This document shows, piece by piece, positions 1-11,000 of a stretch of DNA of 64,000 bases. Below the pieces are notes generated by a model, which saw only the letters and a list, made by a program, of their open reading frames with translations, was not told the origin of the DNA and did no database searches. Source of the DNA: Gari tellinella (Eukaryota; Mollusca; Bivalvia; Cardiida; Psammobiidae); the NCBI GenBank assembly GCA_922989275.2, contig OV277863.1:23216001-23280000 (forward strand), in the 5' to 3' direction. Every line of letters starts with the position of its first letter. Positions within the stretch are counted from its first letter, which is position 1. The translations under genes were made by a program, and so were the position numbers.

Positions 1-549
1 GCCCCCAAAACGATCATGCTCTTTGACACAGACAGGTGCAAATCTTTCCCCTTGTCGACGATAGACACGCTGACGACCATCATCGGTACTCAAGTTGAAC
101 CCTGATTCATCTGAAAACCATTCTGTATTCCAGTTATGTCGACGCCAACAGCGATGCGCACGCGCCCAGCGTAAACGTGCCTGTCTATGACGTAACGTCA
201 TAATAGCCCCTGTATATGGGCGCCGTGCTCTAATTGGGCGATTCTGTTCACGTAGCCGATTAATGATTGTTTGTGGGCATACATTGAACGCTGGTGCCGT
301 CAACGTCGCAGGTTGAAATCTGTTACGTAAGTGCGTCAAAACAATGTGATGATCGGCCTGTTGGCTAGTTGCTCTTGGTCTACCTGACCTGGGACGATCA
401 TGCACATCACCTTGTTGCACAAAACGTCTAACAAAATCATATATTGTGCTGCGACAGCAGTTAAAAGTCCTGCTAACGTCAACGGCCGTTACGCCAGCTT
501 GCAGCATACCGATAGCTTGATTTCTCTCGGCCTCTGTTAACCGTGGCAT
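1..549 (-). CDS. Tc1-like transposase, N-terminal part (cut by window edge)
   Basis: A continuous minus-strand reading frame starts at the ATG at 549 (start MPRLTEAERNQAIGML) and is still open at base 1, giving 183 residues. The first ~60 residues are a helix-turn-helix DNA-binding region typical of Tc1/IS630-type transposases. Near the C-terminal end of the visible part is EWFSDESGFN, the segment around a catalytic Asp of the DDE domain. The usual length is about 330-345 residues, so roughly half is present. No stop or frameshift was found when the frame was read codon by codon. The gene product would bind the element's terminal repeats and catalyse cut-and-paste transposition in the nucleus. 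Identification is by motif, not database search. Confidence 0.85.
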   Translation of the reverse strand, partial: MPRLTEAERNQAIGMLQAGVTAVDVSRTFNCCRSTIYDFVRRFVQQGDVHDRPRSGRPRATSQQADHHIVLTHLRNRFQPATLTAPAFNVCPQTIINRLREQNRPIRARRPYTGAIMTLRHRQARLRWARAHRCWRRHNWNTEWFSDESGFNLSTDDGRQRVYRRQGERFAPVCVKEHDRFGG

Positions 550-838
550 TTTGTAACCATTAAATGTTAATGGTGATTTGTAGTGTGTAGTTATTGAGTC
601 AATGTATAGCGCTCTTGTTTAAGCTCCATTGTACCCCATTCACTGCCAACGGGGCGCACGTGCAAAACGGCTATTTGGGGATAAACCGAAATTCACGAAG
701 TACCGTGAAAGCACGAGTTTACACTACTATTGTGTATCAAAATCCTTAGAATGTGAGGTGAAGTAATTTTAATTCAATGCCCACACTAAAAAGATATTTC
801 AAAATTAAAAGTGTAGGGTTTCTTTTTTGGGTCAGTAT
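1..838 (-). mobile_element. Tc1/mariner transposon, left part outside window
   Basis: The element holds the transposase frame above plus about 290 bp of 5' flank. Read on the minus strand, its end is TATACTGACCCAAAAAAGAA, a T-A-rich Tc1-like terminus next to a TA. It interrupts the RNase H part of the gypsy pol remnant exactly at this point. The other terminus and its TA lie beyond base 1. Confidence 0.75.
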
Positions 839-2388
839 ATGTTGGCGTACATTTTTTCACTGTTTGTCAAAGTCTTTGATGCGTAGGCTAAAGGTCTGCC
901 TTCTTGCATTAAGCAGCATCCCAAACCATTTTGGGAAGCATCGCATTCAAGGATAAGTGGTCTGTCCGGGTCAAAGTAACCTAGTACCGGCGCGTTTGAG
1001 ATAATATCTTTGACTTTGCTGAATGCTCTCGTTTGCAGCTCGTCCCACAGAAATTCGGACTCTTTCTGCAAGGGGCTCCTAAGGGGGGTCGTGACCTCAG
1101 CAAGACTTTCCTAAAACTTGCTCATGTATTTAACCATTCCGAGAAAGGTTTCTAATTTCTCACGGCTATCCGGGATTTCTAATTTGGATATGGCCTTGAT
1201 CTTAGCCGGGTCAGGCTTAAGACCTTGTGCAGAGATCACGTGACCGAAAAATGGCACTTCTGTAACCCTGATTATGCACTTTTCTGGGTTGAATTATACA
1301 CCCTTAGCCTGTGCTCTGAGTAGCGCGTTTCGCAGATTTGCGTCATGCTCAGCTTTTGAACGACCGAAAATGAGTAAATTGTCGACAATACCGCGAATGC
1401 CTGACAAGCCTTCGAAAATTTCATTACATTTCTGCATGAAAATATCGCCCGAAGATACGATTCCAATGGGCAATCTGAATCGTCCGAAGGGAGTGCTAAA
1501 AGTAGTTAAAAGAGAAGATTTGTGGTCTAATTTAACGCTCCAATAGGCATGTGTTATGTCTAGGAGGCTGAAATGTGTAGCTCCTGACAAATCTGACGTT
1601 ATGTCTTCCAATGTCGGCATTGGGTAGTGCGGTCTTCGAATACTTTCATTCAAAACCTTCGGGTCAATGCATACGCGCAGTTTGCCTGTCTTAGGCTTCT
1701 CTATCAAAACGACAGAGTTCACCCAGTCAGTGGGCACTGTGACTTTTGCTATGATGCCGTCGCGGGTCATGCGTTCTAGTTCTTCTTTGAACTTTGTTTT
1801 AAGCACTTCCGGTACTCGGCGTGGCGGGTTTACTACAGGAATCGCGCTGTCTTTCAAATGAAGCTTTGCGTAGCCCCGAATATTGCCTATTCCTTGAAAT
1901 AGGTCTCCGAAGTCGGTTAATACCGATTCCTTAGGCCTTGATGACTTGACTATCATCCTGATGGAGAAAAGGCTTCGCTGGTTTGGACATGTAAATCCCT
2001 CTAGCGTTGCAATCAAGGAGGTCTGGGACATGCAGATTGAGGGAAGACGTGGGCCAGGACGGCCCAAAATGACATGGAAGACATTGGCACAGAGAGACAG
2101 ACGAGAGTGGAAGCTCTCAGAAGTCGACCCTTGTGATAGGGATGTGTGGAGATCTAATGTGAGATCTGCTATGTGTGCAGCCAGCCAGCTACCTGGAAGG
2201 GAGCCCACTGATGTGGATGACGCTCCTGCACCTGCACATTAATCTAAACACCGATGATGATGATGATGATTGACTCGTGTGGCACATGTGACGATTTGTC
2301 CACAGAGTAGGTCAGTTTAATCAAACCAAGATCCAGTGATGATCTAAGACCTAGTATTGCTGGTTCAAAGGGTTAAGTATATTTCAAA
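839..2388 (-). pseudogene. Ty3/gypsy pol remnant (protease end, RT, start of RNase H)
   Basis: Read on the minus strand, this fragment goes from a protease-RT linker (LGLIKLTYSVD, 2388-2271), through reverse transcriptase (1951 downward), to the start of RNase H (LILECDASQNGLGCCL, about 940-900). It is broken: an in-frame stop at 1294-1296, another at 1111-1113, a small deletion in the FGRF..LP motif, and IVDN in place of the YVDD catalytic motif. A LINE fragment sits in it at 1952-2270, and a Tc1 element truncates it at 839. It is a non-functional relic of an LTR retrotransposon. LTRs, gag and integrase are not visible. Confidence 0.85.
1952..2270 (+). mobile_element. 5'-truncated LINE 3' end inserted in gypsy
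   Basis: The + frame (1961-2242) carries KRLRWFGHV and GRRGPGRPKMTWKT, the conserved C-terminal tail of non-LTR retrotransposon reverse transcriptases, then a stop at 2242. A (GAT)n tract closes the copy (2253-2270), as in RTE-like LINE tails. Near-identical sequences GATGACTTGACT (1940-1951) and GATGATTGACT (2265-2275) look like an imperfect target-site duplication. Gypsy coding sequence continues on both sides. Confidence 0.75.
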
Positions 2389-2713
2389 TGACTACATAAA
2401 CAATTTCAACAATTTACCCACTAGTGGTAATGCACATGCTATATGTGCATGGCAATTTCTTCAATTCTTTCACAGTCATGCCGTCATAAATATTTATTGT
2501 CTGCACTTATTTGGCATCTGCTTACGGCCGAAACTTTTTACAAATTACCACTTATATTTGGGATAATCAGTGAAGGGATTAATACATAAAAATAAAACTG
2601 CAGATGATTAAAATAACATGTTCAACCATGGGTTGGTAATGCATGTGTTTTCCGCGCACAGCTATTATATTCAACATTTTTAAATATTCGTTATTTCTCA
2701 TTTTTAGCTCAAC
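2389..2713. other. AT-rich spacer, nothing recognised
   Basis: No convincing coding, RNA or repeat structure was seen between the gypsy remnant and the next repeat. A 69-codon open frame here has no recognisable motif and is probably chance. Confidence 0.5.
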
Positions 2714-3646
2714 TTTTTAGCTCACCTGAGCCAAAGGCTCAAGGTGAGCTATTGGGATGGCCCGGCGACCGTCGTCGTCTGTCATCGTTAACAATTGCTT
2801 CAAATGACATCTCCTCCTATACCGCTTGACAGAATATAACCAAACTTTACAGAAATGTTCCTTGGGTCAAGCTCTTTAAAATTTGTTCAAGAATTAAAAA
2901 CATTGCAGAACTCTGTTGCCATGGCAACCAAAGTGAAAAAATAAGGAAATCTTAAAAAATCTTTTTGTCAAAAACTGCAAGGGCCAGAGCTTAGATATTT
3001 GGCACATAGCATCGCCTACAGGTCCTCTATCAAGTTTGTTCAAATTATGCCCCTGTGGTCAAAATTGGCCCTGCCCTGGGGGTCACAGTTTTACATAGAG
3101 TTAATATAGTGAAATTTTCAAACGTCTTCTTCTCTGAAACTAATGTAGCCAAAGCCTTGATATTTGGCATGGTGACACTTCAAGATGTCCTTTAACAAAT
3201 TTTTTCAAATGGTTCTGGTCGGTTGCATAACTAGGTCACAGGAGCTAATAATAGATTTTTTTCAATGAAAACTTTAAAAATCTTCTTGTCTGAAACTACA
3301 AGGGCCAGAGCTAGATATTTTAATTTAGCACATAGCATCGCCTACAGGTCCTCTATCAAGTTTGTTCAAATTATGCCCCTGGGGTCAAAATTGGCCCCGC
3401 CCCGGGGGTCTCAGTTTTACATAGAGTTAAATATAGAGAAAATTTCAAACGTCTTACTCTTATTCTCTGACACTAATATGGCCAGAGCTTTTGTATTCGG
3501 TATGGTGACACTTTTAAATATTCTTTACATATTTTGTTCAAATTGTTCCGGTCTGTTGCATATCTAGGTCAGTCCTGGACATAAATCATTATCTCCATTT
3601 TTTCTCAGCCTAGGTGAGCGAAATATGCCCCATGGGGCTCTTGTTT
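2714..3646 (+). mobile_element. AGCTCACC-family element, complete (family A body)
   Basis: Head: TTTTTAGCTCACCTGAGCC followed by its inverse GGCTCAAGGTGAGCTA, a terminal hairpin. Body: repeated units with the phrases GATATTTGGCACATAGCATC and GGTCAAAATTGGCCC. Tail: AGGTGAGCGAAATATGCCCC then ATGGGGCTCTTGTTT. No coding frame is evident. Non-autonomous element of uncertain class; the mechanism is unknown to me. Confidence 0.7.
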
Positions 3647-4068
3647 GAAAAGTCGAGCTATTGTCGTCACCCTGTCCTCTGGGTCAGGGTATGCGTCTGC
3701 GTCAGCGTTTGGGTCGGTTAAGTTATTTTTCAATAACTATCAAAGGTATCCATTTGAAACTTGGAATAGTTGTTCAGTAGCAAAAGGGGAACACATTACT
3801 TTAAGGCAGGTAACCCTGAGATTAGTAATTCCAGAGTTATTGCTCTTGTTATATTTACTTAAATTTGTAAATTGAAATATCTAAATAATCATTAAAGGTA
3901 TCCATTTGAAACTTGGAACACTTGTTCAGTATCAAAAGGGAAACTCATTGCAACAAGGTAGGTAACCCTGGGATTTGTCATTTCAAAGTTATTGCCCTTG
4001 TTTTATTTACTTACAAATTTGGAAATTAAAATATCTATCAAAGGTATTAACTTGAAACTTTGCATATA
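3647..4068 (+). repeat. Tandem ~150-bp units, AAAGGTATCCATTTGAAACTTG
   Basis: The phrase AGGTATCCATTTGAAACTTG recurs about every 150 bp (about 3746 and 3898, degenerate near 4043), each followed by a purine-rich stretch and TTATTGC(T/C)CTTG. It resembles the body of another satellite-bearing dispersed repeat starting GTCGAGCTATTGTCGTC at 3651. Confidence 0.6.
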
Positions 4069-4205
4069 CAGTAAACCTCACTTATAACGAACTCGGTTAT
4101 AACGTACACTCGGTTATAAGGAACAGTTTTAAAATCCCCAAATCTTACCCTTCTTTGTTCTTTATAAAATAATACGGTTATAACGAAAACTCGGCTATAG
4201 CGTAC
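4069..4205. mobile_element. Pogo/Tigger-like MITE fragment
   Basis: It starts after TATA with CAGTAAACCTCACTTATAAC and contains repeated CGGTTATAACG motifs, the sub-terminal pattern of pogo/Tigger elements. The second terminus is not clean. It sits at the junction between two different repeat bodies. Confidence 0.45.
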
Positions 4206-4600
4206 ACCATTTTCCAGTCCCGATTGTTTAAATTATGTCCCTGAGGTAAGAAATGACCCCGCCCCGGATGTCACAAATTTACATAGAGTTATATAGTGAA
4301 ATCTTCAAACCTCCTCTTCTCTGAAACTAATATGGCCAGAGCTTTGATATTTGGCATTATTCTGGTCAGTTGCACATCTAGGTCACAGGAGCTAAAAATA
4401 GATTTTTTCAATGAAGCCTTAAAAAATCTTCTAGTCATACACCACAGTACCCTGAGTTTATAGATTTTTGGCACAAAGCATCATCTACTCAGCAATTGGC
4501 GCAGTCATATATTGTCATAATTTCTTAGCTTTCCAAGATATGTTACATTTACATCAGCGGTTCCAGGTGAGCGACATAGGGCCGCATACAGGTCTTGTTA
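4206..4600 (+). mobile_element. AGCTCACC-family element, tail half only
   Basis: Family A body (GGCCCCGCCCC-type unit, CTAGGTCACAGGAGCTAAAA) and a tail CCAGGTGAGCGACATAGGGCC..GGTCTTGTT. No head; the pogo-like fragment sits at the break. Confidence 0.6.
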
Positions 4601-4851
4601 AAAGCTGCCACCTGTATTCAAAACATCACTAAATCTTTTACTTTTTAGCTGCCACTTGTATTCTTAACATCACTGGATAATCATTTGAGGGGGGGTCAAT
4701 GGGGGTAAAGGTAGAGAGGCTCAAAGGTATTTCTACGGAGGAGTGGGTTAAACATTCACTTTTTCTTGAGATATGTGGCGGAATAGGCAAAGGACATTCC
4801 AGTGTGATTTTGTACAGGAAAAGTTTTAACTCTTTAAATTATTAACTTTAG
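4601..4851. other. Intron/flank before exon 1, nothing recognised
   Basis: It includes a duplicated phrase CTGCCAC(C/T)TGTATTC (4606, 4651) and a G-rich stretch (4688-4706). No coding frame was recognised. Confidence 0.4.
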
Positions 4852-5036
4852 GAGTGAAAAAATTCCACAAGTTTAAAGACATGGTATTGGGACATATGGA
4901 CAGAGCCGATAGGAGTGTCTTATTAGCCATGAGTAATAGACAAAAACGCAGGGAACAGAAGAAGAAAGAACTCTTAATGGAAGAGGATCTATCTTCTAAC
5001 CATGGAGAAGTAATTTCAAAGATTTCTCTTTCAGAG
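4852..5036 (+). CDS. Nucleotidyltransferase gene, exon 1 of those visible
   Basis: The acceptor is TTATTAACTTTAG and the donor GAG|GTAAGT. Two bases complete a codon from an unseen upstream exon, then 61 codons follow in an open frame. The product is polar and charged, with a Lys/Arg/Glu-rich stretch (RQKRREQKKKELLMEED) likely to be helical. It lies before the catalytic domain. Confidence 0.75.
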
Positions 5037-8000
5037 GTAAGTCATTCAAACTTTCGATTCAGTCATTTTATTTCAGCTTTTGTTCAATGTTTTCTGTTGG
5101 CATCTTAACCCATTACCCCATAACCTGTTTCAAGTTTTGAAAAAAAGGCAACCCCTAAAGCAGGTTGAAAGTAAAGGCGCATTCTGCTTTACTTTCAACC
5201 TGCTTTTCGCTACCATCTGCTAGAATATAGAAAAAAAATTTTATGGTACATGTTCATGACTGTACAAATTGGGAGCTATTTTCTTCAGTGGAGGAAGAAA
5301 CAATGCACTGAAAGGTGCTTCTATGGGGGAAACTCTGAAAGGGTTAAATCATTAACCCCTGAAACTTAAAATGGACAGTTCAAGTTTCCAATTTAAGTCC
5401 AGCTTATTTATCCTACATAATAGGGTTATTTTTAACCATGTTTTAACCCTTTACCCGATAACCTGTTTCTAGTTTTGAAAATAGTCGACTACTTAAAGCA
5501 GGTCAAAGATAAAGCAGAATGCGCCCTAAAGCGCATTCTGCTTTACTTTCAGCCTGCTTTAAGGTACCACCTGCCAGAATTAGGAAAATATTCCTTCTGA
5601 TACATATTCATGACTGTAGTATAGATCTATATAGGAATTATTTTCTTCCGCGGAGGATTAAACGGAATGTGCTAAAAGGCGCTTCTGTAAGGTAAAGGGT
5701 TAAAAAAATCCTAGTTATTCTGTTTGGTTTGCTGTTGGGTGTTTGGCAAGCCAGGTGGTGGGTGGGGTCAAACTATAGGTATCTATCTGGTCCATAACTT
5801 GTGATTTGATTTACCAGTTCAGCCAAACTAAGTATTTAGCAAGCTTGCGCGAAGATCTACCTTGGGATTGTATTTGGGCCTTCTTGGGTGAAGGTTTAGG
5901 ACAATGTTACTTAAAATAGAAAATTGCTTCTCACAGATCTATCAAAAAAGAGTATTTAAAGGCTTCGCCCGGGTTCCTCTGTACCTGCTTCTCTCTCTCT
6001 TAGAAGTCCAAATAGTCCAAAGTTGGCAGATACGGAAATAAAGTAATTAGGGTAATGACCCTTTAGCCTGTTTCTTAAGTTGAGGACAGGCGACCACTTA
6101 ACCATGTATTTAACACTTTAACAATATGTTATACCTCATACCTATGGTGTTGCCGTGGTCTAATTTCGCCCTATATAATTTATAGTAAAATGCCTAACTT
6201 TCAGAGCCAACAGCTCACTTCAGAACAGGATCCAGGCTATAAAAGACATACCTTTCAATACTGGACATTTCCCTGTTGATTGGGGTCACTAAACCTGTAT
6301 CTTCACTATTTACATTTTTTACTATCCCCGATTTCCTAAGGTCACTGTCAAAATAAAGGTAAACAACTTTCACTTTCATCCCACTCTCTGTGCTTTATTA
6401 TGTATCCACTTCGAAAAATGTACATAAATGAGATCCTCTAAACAATGGATTGGCATTTGGTGGAAATTACCACAAATAGTCATATGCCCCCTTGATATAT
6501 AATCCAGGGCATATTGTTTTTGCCCTGTCTATTTGTTTGTCCGAAACCTCAATGATGGCAATACCTATTGAACTACAGTGCTCCCTCTCTGCAACGACAT
6601 CTAATGGGAGACAAAAAGTGTGTGCGTTGTTCCGATGGAGTCGTTCTAGGGAGGGAAAATTGAAACTTGGTTGACATTTGCAAACAGCTTGAATCCAGGT
6701 CAGACGCCGCGTAACGCGGCGTCTGATCTGGATTCAAGCTGTTTGCCACTCGTAATAATGTATACTAAGTAAATTTGAGAAAAAACAGCAGACAACAATT
6801 TTAAGTGCACTATATTGCAGCAGTGAAAAGGTGTGACAATTACATTGTTAAGGGAACAACGGAGATAGTCGTTGTTCGGAGGGAACCGTTGTTCGGAGGG
6901 CCGTTGTAAAGAGGGAGTGCTGTATACTCAAATCATGGATTACTAGTATTAGGAACATATATACAATGTACCTCCCTGCTAGTATGTGTTGCCCATAGGA
7001 AGAGGTATACCAATAAACAGATTTTTGGCATGTCGGGTCAAACGGTTAAATATTTGAAATGGCAATAACCTTTGACCCTCAAGTGGTAGGGACTTCATAT
7101 TTGGTTTACCTGTTACTCCAATTAAGTTTAAAGTAAAGCAGATTGTGCCTTGAAGTACATCCTGCTTTACTTTTAGCTTGCTTTAAGCTGCCATTTGCTT
7201 GGATATTGAAAAACATTTCTTATGATGGATATTCATGACTGTATAAAGTGGAACTATTTTCTTCAGAGTATATTTAAATTTAAGGGTTTAAAACCCATTA
7301 CCCTATAGCCTGTTCCTAGTTTTGAAAACATGTTAGTACTTAAAGCAGGTTGAAAGTAAAACAGAATGCGCCTGAATTTAATTTTTTTTTCGAAAATGCT
7401 AATTTTAGAACAATAGCAGACGACAACAGTTACTGTTGCAGACGAAAAAAAATTACCCAGCATGCAAAGAGTTAATATTTGTTATTTCAGGATTTACATT
7501 TGGTGGAGTTTGCAAAGAATTCTATACTTGCGGCTAATAAGATTTACAAAGATGACAGACCAGCTTACTGTGCAAAACCCAAAAGAGCGGTATTTGATGG
7601 AACTGATGTAAGTGATTATACGGCTTTTTAACCCATTACCCCATAAAATACCCCTTTTTACGCTTTTACTTAAAATAGGAAAATTGATTCCAGTCTATAA
7701 CTACTGATTGGATATCCCAATTTTGACCAAACTTTGTTATTTAGCAAGCTTATATCAACCCTTTGAACCCTAGTCCCGCATATATGTGTCCTTTTCAAAC
7801 AGTATACATGTGAAAAGTGCACTTGTCCTATGCAAACAGTGAGTACCCAGATCAGAGGGCTCCTTACGGAGCCCTCTGATCTGGGTATTCACTGTTTGTC
7901 AAAATGCAAAAATTTGACAAAAACAACCCTTAAAAGTCAGAAATGGACTAGACTAAAATGGAAACTGGGATTGTCCATTTGAAGTTTTAGGGAAGAAAGA

Positions 8001-11000
8001 GTTAAGACATAGCTTTGGATTGTATTTGGGTGTGGTCAAGTCAATGTCAAGGTCACTTACTAAACATACTGTAGTAAAACAATTTCAGGTCAATAACTGC
8101 AAATTAGATATCCTAATGTTGACCAAACTTTTCATTTAGCAAGCTTATATTAAGACATAGCTTTGGATTGTATTTGGGGACAGTCAAGTCAATGTCAAAG
8201 TCACTTACTAAACATACCGTAGTCAAACAATTTCAGGTCAATAACTGCAAATTAGATATCCTAATGTTGACCAAACTTTGCATTTAGCAAGCTTATATTA
8301 AGACATAGCTTTGGGTTGTATTTGAGGTTATCAGATCCCCAAAATACAATGACGGCTATGCACTTCCGTTTTTTTAAGGCCAATTAATTGGCAGTTATGG
8401 TCTATGTTCCCAGTTTTAAAACCCCATTTTTTGGGCCAAATAAGTTTTGACAGAGTAATGCCCCGGGGCTTATCAGTTTTATATAGACTTATATAGGAAA
8501 ACCTTTAAAACTCTTTTTATAGCTATATATATCACAATATTGTCTTGCCCAGTCAGCTTAGGTACAATGTTCTCAGGTGAGCGACTTGTGGGCCATGGCC
8601 CTCTTGTTTTCTAATATATTGTAAAATTCAACCCTAAATAGTTAAAAATGAACTAGACCTGATTGGAAATTGGTTTTATCCATTTGAAGTTTCAGGGGTC
8701 AGTTGGTTTTTTTTTTAGCTCACCTGGCACAAAGTGCCAAGGTGAGCTATTTTGATCGTCCGTCGTCCGTTCGTTCGTCGTTTGTCAACAATTTCTTTAA
8801 AATGACATCTCCTCCTAAACTACTGGATGGATTTTAACCAAACTATGCAGGAATGATCCTTATATAGTCCTCTTTGAATGTTGTTCAAATATTTCCGATC
8901 CTTTGTATATCTAGGTCACAGGAGCTAAAAATAGATTGTTTCAATAAAAACTTAAAAAATCTTCTTCTCTGAAACCACAGTACCCTGAGCTTAGATATTT
9001 TGCACAAAGCATCATCTACAGGTCCTCTATCAAGATTGTTCAAATTATTTTCCCTGGGGTCAAAAATGGCCCCGCCCCCGGGGTCACAAATTTACATAGA
9101 GTTATATAGTGAAAACTTCAAACCTCTTCATCTCTGAAACTAATATGGCTAGAGCTTTGATATTTAGCATGGTGTAACTTCTAGAGGTACTTTACCAATA
9201 TTGTTCAAATGGTTCCGATCTGTTGCATATCTAGGTCACAGGAGCTAAAAATAGATTGTTTCAATAAAATCTTAAAAAATCTTCTCTGAAACCACAGTAC
9301 CCTGCGTTTAGATATTTTGCACAAAGCATCATCTTCAGGTCTTCTAGCAAGATTGTTCAAATTATGTCCCTGGGGTCAAAAATGACCCCGCCCTGGGGTT
9401 CACAAATTTACAAAGAGTTATATAGTGAAATCTTCAAACCTCTTCTTCTCTGAAACTAATATGGCTAGACCTTTGATATTTTGCATGATATAACTTCTAG
9501 AGGTACTTTACCAAGATTGTTCAAATGGTTCCGGTCCATTGCATATCTAGGTCACGGGAGCTAAAAATAGATTTTCTCAATAATTATTTTAAAAATCTTC
9601 TCTGAAACCACAGTACCCTGAGCTTAGCTATTTGACACCCAGCAATTGGAACAATAGTATTGTCATAATTTCTCAGCTTTCCAAGATATGTTACATTTAC
9701 ATCAACGGTTCCAGGTGAGCGATTTAGGGCCGTATATGTGAAAGAAAGGATTAACCCATTACCCATAGCATATTTCTAGTTTTAAAGACAAGTGATCACT
9801 TAAAGCAGGTTGAAAGTAAAGCAGAATGTGCCTTAAGGCACATTCTTCTTTTCTTTCAGCCTGCTTTAAGCTATTATATGCTGGGACATAGAAACTATTT
9901 ATTATTATACATATTTATGCCTGTCTAAATAAGAAACTATTTATTATTATACATATTTATGCCTGTCTAAATAAGAACTATTTTCTTCAGTAGAGGAATA
10001 AATTCAAGGCATAAAAAGGCATATTTATGGGTATATTGGTTAAGACTGGTGAGTTGTGTCAATGTTTCATTCTTGTGTTTTACAGCTGTCTTCCTGTATA
10101 CAGAATTTGTACACCTCCAATAGATTATCACAAGAGACCATTGCTGCTAATTTCTTTGTTACTTCACATGTCCAGAGCTTGCTGCGGAAGGTATGTTATC
10201 TTTAATTCTCCATGCCTGAGGTGAATTTTTAAAGCCCCAGTCGTCTATTGATGAGGGAGGCATATAGTGATTATCCTGTTCGTCCATTATGGTGCGTTTG
10301 TACATACAAGGTTATCCAAATTTTACTGTTTTGTTCAACATCCAACACCACTTACCAGAATGCTTTGATACTTGGTTGTTGACTTGGACTATTCTGAATG
10401 TACCCATATCATACAATCTCAATATGCCCTTGACCATGACCTAATTTGGACTAAGAAACATTCAGAATATATTGTCAAGGGCTATCACTGGGCTTTTATT
10501 TAACCCATTACCCCATAAATACACCTTTTTACCCCTTTGATGTATTCCTCTCCTAAAAAAATAGGTCCAATTTATACTGTTACAAATAAGAATCCTAAGA
10601 AATATTTTCTAAATTCTAGCAGAACATAGCTTAAAGCAGGCTGAAAGTAAAGCAGAATAAGCCTCAAGGCGCATTCTGCTTTACTTTCAACTTGCTTTTA
10701 AGTGGTCAACTGTCTTCAAAACTTAAAACAGGCTATGGGGTAATGGGTTAACTCTTTGAATGCCAGTGGCAGTCATGGTTATCTGTGCAAATAGTTTTGG
10801 TCCTGGTGAGACCATGTATAGCATGGCGTCTCATCAGGGTCCAAACAGTTTGATCCTCTGACCTTGTTTTTAAAAAAATTGAAAATTCTATTGTTAGAAC
10901 CGTAGCGGACTACAATTGTTACAGATGAAACATAATTACCCAGCATGCAAAAAGTTAGGAGCAAAATTGAGGCTAATGTATTGCTTTGCTGTTAATAGCA

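Noticed and set aside
2357..2566. 69-codon + frame after the gypsy remnant
   Set aside because: No motif and AT-rich composition like the surrounding spacer.
2714..3646. Calling the AGCTCACC family a Helitron
   Set aside because: The 3' palindrome is suggestive, but the 5'-TC and 3'-CTRR termini are absent and no Rep/helicase gene is seen.
5105..5347. Calling TTAA-1 hairpins microRNA genes
   Set aside because: They are high-copy MITE cores with arms longer and more perfect than usual pre-miRNAs; no expression evidence.
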